15,924 bases of DNA from positions 1 to 15,924 of the forward strand of contig VBJE01000224.1 in NCBI GenBank assembly GCA_005879675.1. The letters run 5' to 3'. The translations under genes were made by a program, and so were the position numbers. The stretch's first letter is position 1; every line of letters starts with the position of its first letter. Positions 1-6,003 of the stretch are shown piece after piece. The stretch is from Chloroflexota bacterium (lineage in GTDB: Bacteria > Chloroflexota > Dormibacteria > Dormibacterales > Dormibacteraceae). The notes under the pieces are model-generated. The model did no database searches. It was not told the origin of the DNA and saw only the letters and a program-made list of their open reading frames with translations.

Positions 1-1
1 C

Positions 2-637
2 GGCCTGGTGGTGGCCGCGGCCCTGGCAGGGATGGCGATCAACGTCTTTGTGCTCCTGATCCTGCGCCGGCACAGCGAGAGCCTCAACCTGCGGGCAGCG
101 TTGCTGCATGTCGTCGGCGACGTGGCGGCGTCGGGCGCCGTCGTCATCGCGGGCGCCGTGATCCTGCTGACCGGTTGGCTGTACATCGACCCGCTGCTGT
201 CGCTCGGGATCGGAGTCCTCATCGCGTTTGGCGCCTGGCGCATCGTGCGCGAGGCGGTCAACCTCTTGATGGAGGGAGCGCCGGCAGACATCGACCTCGC
301 CGCCGTGACCGGCGAGATCACAGGCACCGAGCACGTGGAAAGCGTTCACGACCTGCACGTCTGGGCGCTGTCGTCGGACGAGACGGCGTTCAGCTGCCAT
401 GTCGTGATCGACGACGTGTCGCTCGGCGACGCCGAGCATGTCATCCGCGAGCTCGAGGGCCGGCTGTGCGACCGCTTCGCCATCGGGCACACGACGATCC
501 AGGTCGAGAGCTGCCACCCGTGCGGGGAGATCCACCACGGAGCGGGCGAGCACAATCACCCGCACTCCCACGTGGTGGCTATTTCTTCGGCAGCAGCGCG
601 TCCTCGCGCTGAAGGATCCTCCGCGCCACCGCGATAG
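2..637 (+). CDS. Cation diffusion facilitator (CDF) family metal exporter, C-terminal part
   Basis: The frame is open at the left edge, so the N-terminus lies outside the window. What remains is the end of a CDF transporter, a family that exports Zn2+, Co2+ or related cations from the cytoplasm by proton antiport. The H-x-x-x-D pair of the intramembrane metal site is visible as HVVGD (bases 107-121). Two hydrophobic helices surround it (about bases 5-65 and 125-240). A cytoplasmic C-terminal domain follows, with the typical VHDLHVW strand (about bases 343-366). The end is rich in His and Cys (CHPCGEIHH, then HNHPHSH), a common metal-sensing or buffering tail. The last 20 or so residues are low-complexity. 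The stop lies inside the 3' end of the convergent gene, a 59-bp overlap. Family is confident; the metal cannot be told from sequence. Confidence 0.9.
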   Translation, partial: GLVVAAALAGMAINVFVLLILRRHSESLNLRAALLHVVGDVAASGAVVIAGAVILLTGWLYIDPLLSLGIGVLIAFGAWRIVREAVNLLMEGAPADIDLAAVTGEITGTEHVESVHDLHVWALSSDETAFSCHVVIDDVSLGDAEHVIRELEGRLCDRFAIGHTTIQVESCHPCGEIHHGAGEHNHPHSHVVAISSAAARPRAEGSSAPPR

Positions 638-2279
638 CAGCCGCGTAGGTCGAGTCCATGCCCCGATAGCTGAGCCCCCGCGCGCCCAACGTTCTCGCCT
701 GCGTGTAGGGCGTGTCGGACGCGTAGTGGACGATGCCGAGATCAAAGTGCGCCTGCGCCATGTTCACGCTCTCGTTGACCGGGTAGCGGTCCGGCTGGCC
801 GATCTCGTAGCAAGCGTCGAGATACGGACCGGCCTCCATCTCGACGACTGTGTACCGGCCCTGGTAGTACAGGTCGAGGTACTCGCGGTTCTGCAGAAAC
901 GTGCCGCGGACCGTCACGGCGCGCTGATTGTCCAGGGCTGACCCGTAGACGAGGTTCGGCTGCACGTCGCTCGCGGTGAAGCAGTTGTCGAGCCAGTACG
1001 TGTTGCCGGAGTGCTCGTTGTAGACGACGTTCGGGATCATCACGTCTCCGACGTCAGCGTTCAGGGTCGCCGCCTTGCCCAGCACGTAGACGCCCGCGAC
1101 CCATGCCGACTGCTCCGCGACCTGGCGGAGGATGTGGTACGCCGCCTGGCCGAGGGGGTAGTCGATGTTGATGACGCAAGCGTCCGACTTCCTCAGCCGG
1201 GATTCGTCCACCGCGCCGACCCGCGGATCGATCGTCGAGGGATCGAGCTTGGAGAGCATGAACACCTGCGCGGCCGAGTCGACGCCGGTGCCGCGGGCCG
1301 GGATGTGCCGCACGCCGTTCGCGGCCTCGAGCTCGGCCCTCCACTTGCGCAGCCGATCGCGCTCGGGGTGCGCGTCGAACACCTGGCGCGCGCCGTAATA
1401 GAGCCAGTTCTGCCGCGACGCCCGGCTGTGTCCGGCCTCGAGCTTGCGCCGCTCGGCGTCGAGGTCGCGGTCAGATCTCCCGATCCAGTCGACGATCTCC
1501 GTCTCGATCCGCCGGGCGACTCCGGTCAGCACGTTGACCAGGCTGTGAGAGTTCGAGGAGACGAAGTAGATCGGCGTGTCGCGGGCCCCGATCTCCTCCA
1601 TCGCGCCGGCGATGGGCTGCCACCATCGGCTCGCGTTGCGGGCAAAGCCGAGGTGGCTTCCGCCGATGAGCCTGAGCACGATCCTGCATTCGTCGCGCTT
1701 GATCGCGGCGAGGTTGGCATCGAACGATTCGCCCCACGCATCGTGGAGGCGTCGCCAGTCGTCCGGCGACGCTCCGGCCGCCCGCCTGGCCTCGTCGTCG
1801 GAGAGGCCGACGTCCTGCAGCGAGCGGTGCAGCTTGTTCCATTCGATCTGAAAGGCGACCAGGGTGGGCACGAGGTCGTCGATGTCGGAGGTCGACGCGA
1901 TCAGGACCGCGAGGGTGTCCTTCCCGTCGTGGTACCAACGTCGCCGGCGAGCGGGCGCTTTGACAGCCTCCCAGTTGAGGATGTCGGCTCCGAGGACGGC
2001 GCGGAAACCCTGTGGGCTCTGGCCCATGACCACTCGCCGGCATCGGTTGATGGCGGCGGGCAGGCGCCGCGTCGCGTAGAGCAACGCGCCCATGTCCGAC
2101 TGCGGCTCCGCGGCCAGCGGATGCAACACCGAGCCCATGCCCAGGTGCGCCTGGACGAGCGACTCGATCTTGATGTCGCCGGAGCTCTGCAGCATCGTCG
2201 TGTAGGTGCGCACGTAGAGCTCGACGGCGTGCTTGCCGCTCCAACCGGAAGCCTGACCTGAGCCTGGAGGAGCCTCCAT
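579..2279 (-). CDS. Uncharacterised protein with nucleoside-phosphorylase-like C-terminal half
   Basis: This 566-aa protein has no name I can assign with confidence. Residues 1 to about 340 are mostly helical with no motif I recognise; they contain a segment MGALLYATRRLP (63-74) and a patch RRRR (111-114). The C-terminal part carries the signature order of the purine nucleoside phosphorylase/MTA-SAH nucleosidase fold: GKAATLNADVGDVMIP (401-416, like the G-x-A/G-x-L...GD-V/I-x-x-P loop), VVEMEAG (478-484, like the V-E-M-E substrate-binding motif) and ASDTP (520-524, like the catalytic S-D). A base- or nucleoside-handling activity is therefore an inference. The ATG start has no Shine-Dalgarno sequence, but TACACT lies 7 nt upstream, fitting a leaderless transcript. 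It is divergent from the secreted protein at 2351 and overlaps the CDF gene tail-to-tail. It may belong to an existing DUF family, which I could not verify. Confidence 0.75.
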   Translation of the reverse strand: MEAPPGSGQASGWSGKHAVELYVRTYTTMLQSSGDIKIESLVQAHLGMGSVLHPLAAEPQSDMGALLYATRRLPAAINRCRRVVMGQSPQGFRAVLGADILNWEAVKAPARRRRWYHDGKDTLAVLIASTSDIDDLVPTLVAFQIEWNKLHRSLQDVGLSDDEARRAAGASPDDWRRLHDAWGESFDANLAAIKRDECRIVLRLIGGSHLGFARNASRWWQPIAGAMEEIGARDTPIYFVSSNSHSLVNVLTGVARRIETEIVDWIGRSDRDLDAERRKLEAGHSRASRQNWLYYGARQVFDAHPERDRLRKWRAELEAANGVRHIPARGTGVDSAAQVFMLSKLDPSTIDPRVGAVDESRLRKSDACVINIDYPLGQAAYHILRQVAEQSAWVAGVYVLGKAATLNADVGDVMIPNVVYNEHSGNTYWLDNCFTASDVQPNLVYGSALDNQRAVTVRGTFLQNREYLDLYYQGRYTVVEMEAGPYLDACYEIGQPDRYPVNESVNMAQAHFDLGIVHYASDTPYTQARTLGARGLSYRGMDSTYAAAIAVARRILQREDALLPKK

Positions 2280-2286
2280 ACGGCCG

Positions 2287-2292
2287 AGTGTA
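2287..2292 (-). promoter_or_regulatory. Putative -10 element (TACACT) of a leaderless promoter
   Basis: On the minus strand TACACT (matches TANNNT) is followed by exactly 7 nt and then the ATG at 2279, the geometry expected when transcription starts at the A of the start codon. No convincing -35 hexamer is present 16-19 nt upstream, and no Shine-Dalgarno sequence precedes the ATG. Confidence 0.4.
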
Positions 2293-2350
2293 GAGAAGCG
2301 ACTTACAAATGCATAAAGAACCGCCGCGGCCGCGGTGGGAGAGTGTGGGC

Positions 2351-3082
2351 ATGATCAACCGAATCTGGAAACTTCGCCACCTGCGCGTTGCCGGGCTCGC
2401 CGCAGGTGTGGTGGCCGTGGCCGGCGCAGCCGTCGTCGTCACCGCGTCCGCGTCGGGCATGGGCTTCGGGCTCCGGCCATCGAACGCGGCTCAGTCCAAC
2501 AACGCCGAGCTTGCCGCGGTGGAGGCGAGCTCCTCGTCGGCCGTGTGCAGCAACTTCATGAAGCATTTCGCCGTCGAGATCAGCAAGAGCCAGGCGGAGA
2601 TCAACTCCGCCTTCCAGAGGGCTATCGCGGACACCCTCGCCGATGAGGTGAAGAGCGGGCAGATCACGCAGGCCCAGGCCGACGCGATCAAGCAAAAGCT
2701 GGCCAACCAGACGCCATGCGCGTTGCCGAGCGCGGTGGGGAGGCCGGGCGGCGACAAGGCCCTTGGGGCCTACTTGCAGCAGTACCTGACCGCGGCGGCG
2801 TCGGCCCTCGGCGTCAGCGAGTCGGAGCTGAAGACCGACCTCAAGAACGGCCAGTCGTTGTCCCAGGTCGCGGCGGCGAAGAAGGTCTCCGAGGCCGATT
2901 TCCGGTCCAAGGTCATAGCCAACCTGAAGCCGGTCCTCGACAAGGCGGTCGCCGACAAGAAGATCACCTCCACGCAGGAGCAGGCGATCATCACGCGCCT
3001 CCAGAGTGGGCCGCTGCCGCTCTGGAACGCGCACGCCAAGCGGCCAAAGCCCGCCGCGTCCCCGTCGACGGCGACGACCTAG
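2351..3082 (+). CDS. Secreted or membrane-anchored hypothetical protein with repeated helical motif
   Basis: This 243-aa product starts MINRIWKLRH, with a basic N-terminus and one hydrophobic segment (about residues 12-32). It is therefore a Sec signal peptide or single N-terminal anchor, and the rest lies outside the membrane. I chose ATG 2351 because GGGAG lies 9 nt upstream; an in-frame ATG at 2309 has no ribosome site. The exported part has a motif twice: a charged helix, then K/DKKIT or SGQIT, then QAQAD or TQEQA (about 98-118 and 196-217). Between them is LGVSESELKTDLKNGQSLSQVA (153-174). From memory, this pattern recurs in exported actinobacterial and Chloroflexota proteins of unknown function. 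Cys66 and Cys123 could pair. The C-terminus is Pro/Ala/Thr-rich. It converges on the gene at 3092 with 9 bp between stops. Function unknown. Confidence 0.75.
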   Translation: MINRIWKLRHLRVAGLAAGVVAVAGAAVVVTASASGMGFGLRPSNAAQSNNAELAAVEASSSSAVCSNFMKHFAVEISKSQAEINSAFQRAIADTLADEVKSGQITQAQADAIKQKLANQTPCALPSAVGRPGGDKALGAYLQQYLTAAASALGVSESELKTDLKNGQSLSQVAAAKKVSEADFRSKVIANLKPVLDKAVADKKITSTQEQAIITRLQSGPLPLWNAHAKRPKPAASPSTATT

Positions 3083-3091
3083 GCCGGCCTG

Positions 3092-3460
3092 CTAGTTCAG
3101 CTCTTCGGTCGGCGGCGTGCCGCCCAGGCGGCGCATCAGCTCCTCGAGGAGCTGGCGCGTCTCGGGGTCTGACATCAGCCGGGCCTGCATCTGCTCGGCC
3201 GAGCGGCGGATCTCGGGGTCGGACATGAGGCGCTCGGACATCGCCTGGAAGCGAGTGGTCATGTCCTTCATCGCCGACTCCTGAGCGACCTGGATCAGGA
3301 TGGGCTGGCTGGCCGCCGCGGCCACGGCCTCGGCCTGCACGCGCACCATCTCGATGCCCTTGCAGCCCAGGCACTCGCCCTTCAGCCCGCAGTGGCAGAG
3401 CTGCGGCCGGAGCCGGTCCAGAGCCGCGTGGAGCTCCGACAGGTCGATGGGTCCCGCCAC
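3092..3460 (-). CDS. Small hypothetical protein with CxC-x5-CxxC cluster
   Basis: This 122-aa soluble protein starts at GTG, 10 nt after the stop of the acyl-CoA ligase gene, so the two are very probably co-transcribed. Near the N-terminus is a compact four-cysteine cluster, CHCGLKGECLGC (Cys22, 24, 30, 33), which could hold zinc or possibly an iron-sulfur centre. The rest is predicted to be helical and amphipathic, with RLMSDPE occurring twice (77-83 and 94-100) followed by a Leu/Glu/Arg-rich helix that could be a coiled coil. No transmembrane segment is seen. I do not recognise the family. Its position suggests a link to lipid activation or greA co-expression, but nothing in the sequence proves a functional connection. 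Confidence 0.7.
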   Translation of the reverse strand: MAGPIDLSELHAALDRLRPQLCHCGLKGECLGCKGIEMVRVQAEAVAAAASQPILIQVAQESAMKDMTTRFQAMSERLMSDPEIRRSAEQMQARLMSDPETRQLLEELMRRLGGTPPTEELN

Positions 3461-3470
3461 GTGCCGAAGA

Positions 3471-5216
3471 TTACGAGTCTTTCGATTTCTCCGCGTACAT
3501 GGCGTCGATCGCGTCGCGATAGTGCTCCGCGACGACCTTCCGCTTGACGTCGAGCTTCAGCGACAGCTCGCCCCTGTCCTCCGTGAAATCGTGCGGCAGC
3601 ATCGTGAAGTACTTGATCGTCTCCCAGCGGCCGAGGTGGGTGTTCAGCTCGTCGATGGTCTTCTGGATCGAGGCCCGCACCGCCGCCTCGTCGAGACCCT
3701 GCTTCTTCGCGTCGTCCCAGTCCGGCACCACCAGCGCGGTCACGTACGGCCTGCTGTCGCCGACGACGATCGCGCGCACGAGCACGGGGTTGCTCATGAG
3801 GGCCTGCTCGAGAGCCACGGGCGCGACGTACTTGCCGCCCGCCGTCTTGAACAGCGACTTCTTGCGATCGGTGATCTTGAGGTAGCCGTCTGAATCGAAC
3901 TCGCCGATGTCCCCGGAATAGATCCATCCGTCCTTCAACATCTCGGCGGTCGCGGCCGGGTTCTTGTGGTAGCCGAGCATGTTGCCAGGGCCCTTGATCA
4001 GGATCTCGCCGTCGTCGGCGATCTTGATCTCCACTCCGGGAAACGGCTTGCCGACGGTCAGGAACTTGTGCTCGAGCAGGGTGTTGGAGCAGACACCGGA
4101 GGACGTCTCGGTCATGCCCCAGCCGTTGAGGATGGGCACGCCGATCGCCCAGAAGAATTCCTCGATCTCGCGTGACAGCGCGGCGCCGCCGCTGATGAAA
4201 AACCGCAACCTCCCGCCGCTGAGTCGCGTGCGCAGGGACTCGAGCACGAGCCGGTCGGCGAGCCGGTGCTGCGCCGTGAGCAGCGGACCCGGTCTTCCGG
4301 CATGGAAGTGACGTTTGCCCACCCCGATCGCCCACCCGAAGATCGCGCGCCGCATCGGACTTGATTCGCGCACGCGCGCCATCACGGCCGCATACATCTT
4401 TTCGTAGACGCGTGGGGCGCTGCACATAACCGTTGGCTTGACCTGCTGCAGCTCCTGGGCCAGGTGGTCGGGACCCCGCGAGATCCAGGCCTGCCCGCCG
4501 TAGACGATGCCGATGAAAATTTCGTTGATCCGCCCGAAAACGTGCGAATAGGGCAGCCACGAAAGTGAGTGATCCTGGTCTGTGATCGGATGCACCTTGA
4601 CCGCGGCCTCGCTGATATCGACCAGGTTGCGATGGGCCAGCTCGACGCCCTTCGGATCGCCGGTCGTGCCTGACGTGTAGACGATCGTGCACAGATCGTC
4701 GGGCTGGATTCCGGCCAGGCGGCCGGCGATCTCCGCCGTCTGCGTCGGACCGCGCTGGACCCACCGGGCAACCTGGTCGCCCATCAGCGCGATCGTCTTC
4801 ACATTGACTTTGGCGGCGGTCTTCTGGTCCGAGGCGATGGCAAACATCGCGCCCGAGTTCTCGACGATCTTGGCCGCGATCTCGGACGGCGAGTTCGGGT
4901 AGATCGGCACCGTGATGCCGCCGGCGGCCTGGATGCCGAAGTCGCAGTAGAGCCACGGCAGGCTGTTCTCTCCGATCAGGACCACGCAGTCGCCCGGCTT
5001 GACCCCGAGGTCGACCAGGCCGGACGCCACCGACAGCAGGTCCCGCCGCATGTCGTTCCAGCTCTCCACCTGCCAGGTATCGCCTTTCAGCCAGTGGATG
5101 AGAGCGCGGTCACCGTACTTCGCGGCCTGGCGGAAGAAAACACCGAGAGTCGTGCGCCGGTTGATCTCTTGAGGATCGATCTCCTGGAGGCCCGCGGCGG
5201 TGGTCCTTACTGACGT
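3471..5216 (-). CDS. Long-chain fatty-acid-CoA ligase (AMP-dependent synthetase), start codon unclear
   Basis: This enzyme activates fatty acids to acyl-CoA through an acyl-AMP intermediate. Diagnostic motifs: the P-loop YTSGTTGDPKG, SWLPYSHVFGR, GWGMTETS, YSGDIGEFDSDGYLKITDRKK and FKTAGGKYVAP, which together fit the long-chain ACSL/FadD15-like branch. The first usable start in frame is GTG at 5069 (532 aa), but clear family-like sequence continues upstream in the same frame (EINRRTTLGVFFRQAAKYGD, then ALIHWLKGDTW) to about 5180. No ATG, GTG or TTG occurs between GTG 5069 and an in-frame TGA inside the greA 3' end. The feature is drawn to an ACG at 5214-5216, which would give 581 aa, a normal family length, starting 4 nt after the greA stop. 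ACG may be a mutated or misread ATG, or a rare start. It lies between greA and the 122-aa gene in an apparent operon. Confidence 0.85.
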   Translation of the reverse strand, partial: TSVRTTAAGLQEIDPQEINRRTTLGVFFRQAAKYGDRALIHWLKGDTWQVESWNDMRRDLLSVASGLVDLGVKPGDCVVLIGENSLPWLYCDFGIQAAGGITVPIYPNSPSEIAAKIVENSGAMFAIASDQKTAAKVNVKTIALMGDQVARWVQRGPTQTAEIAGRLAGIQPDDLCTIVYTSGTTGDPKGVELAHRNLVDISEAAVKVHPITDQDHSLSWLPYSHVFGRINEIFIGIVYGGQAWISRGPDHLAQELQQVKPTVMCSAPRVYEKMYAAVMARVRESSPMRRAIFGWAIGVGKRHFHAGRPGPLLTAQHRLADRLVLESLRTRLSGGRLRFFISGGAALSREIEEFFWAIGVPILNGWGMTETSSGVCSNTLLEHKFLTVGKPFPGVEIKIADDGEILIKGPGNMLGYHKNPAATAEMLKDGWIYSGDIGEFDSDGYLKITDRKKSLFKTAGGKYVAPVALEQALMSNPVLVRAIVVGDSRPYVTALVVPDWDDAKKQGLDEAAVRASIQKTIDELNTHLGRWETIKYFTMLPHDFTEDRGELSLKLDVKRKVVAEHYRDAIDAMYAEKSKDS

Positions 5217-5220
5217 GGCG

Positions 5221-5666
5221 CTATTTGACCGCTTTGATGGTGAGGGTCAAAGTGCCCGAAGGCACGCTCACGGTCACCTTGTCGCCCTTCTTCTTGCCCA
5301 CCAGCGCCCGTCCAACCGGCGAGCCGACGGGTCGCTTTCCACGGCGCCGACCAGGTGGTAGGTCTCGCTCTCGCCGTCGTGGTCGACCACCTCGATCGTC
5401 GAGCCCGGTCCGACGACGCTGGAGTGCGTGTCCCGGATGATCTGGGCTCGCCCGATCATCTCCTGCAGCTCGTAGATGCGGCTGTCGAGCATGCCGACCT
5501 CTTCTTTCGCCTGCTCGTACTCGGGGTTGTCCTCGATGTCGCCCGGCTGGAACGCCTCCTTCAGGCGCTCGCCCGCCTCGACGCGCCGCTGCAGCGCGAC
5601 CTCGAGGTCGCGCTTGAGCTTCTCGAGGCCCTCGGGTGTCAGCAAAACAGGTTCGGTTAGATCCAT
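5221..5666 (-). CDS. greA: Transcription elongation factor GreA, frameshifted near the C-terminus
   Basis: GreA binds in the RNA polymerase secondary channel and stimulates cleavage of backtracked RNA. The start MDLTEPVLLTPEGLEKL (ATG 5666) fits the family; the reading frame runs further upstream, but that part is not GreA-like. The N-terminal coiled coil with the acidic tip (PGDIEDNPEYEQAKEE, 41-56) and the first part of the FKBP-like domain (about 80-112) are intact. At VESDP (109-113, near base 5330) the frame breaks. Read straight on, it runs through a non-homologous tail to a stop at 5274. In the other frame the missing end appears (GSPVGRALVGKKKGDKV, then TVSVPSGTLTLTIKAVK) and stops at 5221. 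Compared with E. coli GreA, about 7-8 residues between ESD and SPVG are also missing, so the lesion looks like a short deletion that is not a multiple of three. Confidence 0.85.
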
Positions 5667-5682
5667 GCCCAGCCCTGGTTGA

Positions 5683-5688
5683 ATAATA
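5683..5688 (-). promoter_or_regulatory. Putative -10 element (TATTAT) for greA operon
   Basis: TATTAT on the minus strand ends 16 nt before the greA ATG at 5666. It lies in an AT-rich island of otherwise GC-rich sequence, in the short gap between divergent genes. Transcription would start about 8-10 nt before the ATG, leaving a short leader with AGGG. No clear -35 was found at 16-18 nt. Confidence 0.4.
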
Positions 5689-5697
5689 GCCCGGCGT

Positions 5698-6003
5698 ATG
5701 GACCCCTCCGATCTCAGGGCCGATCTCGCCGCACGGCTGGCGAATAGTACGGCAATCGATGCCGAGACGTTCAACGCCGCATGCTTCATGCTCACCCGGG
5801 CGCTCGAGGGCCTGGAGTTCACCAGCCCGGAGGCGGCTCCCCTGGTGAGGCGCCTGCTGAGGGTGGCGGGCAGGGTCGTCATCGACTCCGCGGCGGCGGA
5901 CGCATCGCCCGATATCTGGACGAACACCAGGGAGATGGCGCTGCAGTGGATCGACGAAGCCCTGCGCGCGCTGGGCTACGAGGCGGTTCCCCGGACTAGT
6001 TGA
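5698..6003 (+). CDS. Small hypothetical protein (101 aa)
   Basis: This short reading frame is divergent from greA and starts at ATG 5698, 31 bp from the greA start. The product is soluble, with acidic and hydrophobic residues alternating in what look like four helices. It has one Cys, no membrane segment and no motif I recognise. It has the codon-position GC bias typical of the neighbours and fills the whole gap between greA and the tad-like genes. It overlaps the 3' end of the TadG-like gene by 8 bp, tail to tail. No Shine-Dalgarno sequence is visible; AATAAT ends 10 nt before the ATG, so the transcript may be near-leaderless. The antisense frame is the non-homologous upstream extension of greA, so this strand is the better choice. 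Function unknown. Confidence 0.6.
   Translation: MDPSDLRADLAARLANSTAIDAETFNAACFMLTRALEGLEFTSPEAAPLVRRLLRVAGRVVIDSAAADASPDIWTNTREMALQWIDEALRALGYEAVPRTS

Noticed and set aside
1011..2261. Long open frame (416 codons) on the plus strand
   Set aside because: Antisense to the phosphorylase-like gene; biased composition (Val/Arg/Asp/Gly) and no recognisable motif.
2309..2350. Upstream ATG start for the exported protein
   Set aside because: It lacks a ribosome site and would place 14 polar residues before the signal peptide; ATG 2351 has GGGAG at proper spacing.
5667..5927. N-terminal extension of GreA to 5927
   Set aside because: GreA family proteins begin at the position of ATG 5666; the extension is Arg/Ser/Ala-rich, not GreA-like, and lies antisense to the 101-aa gene.
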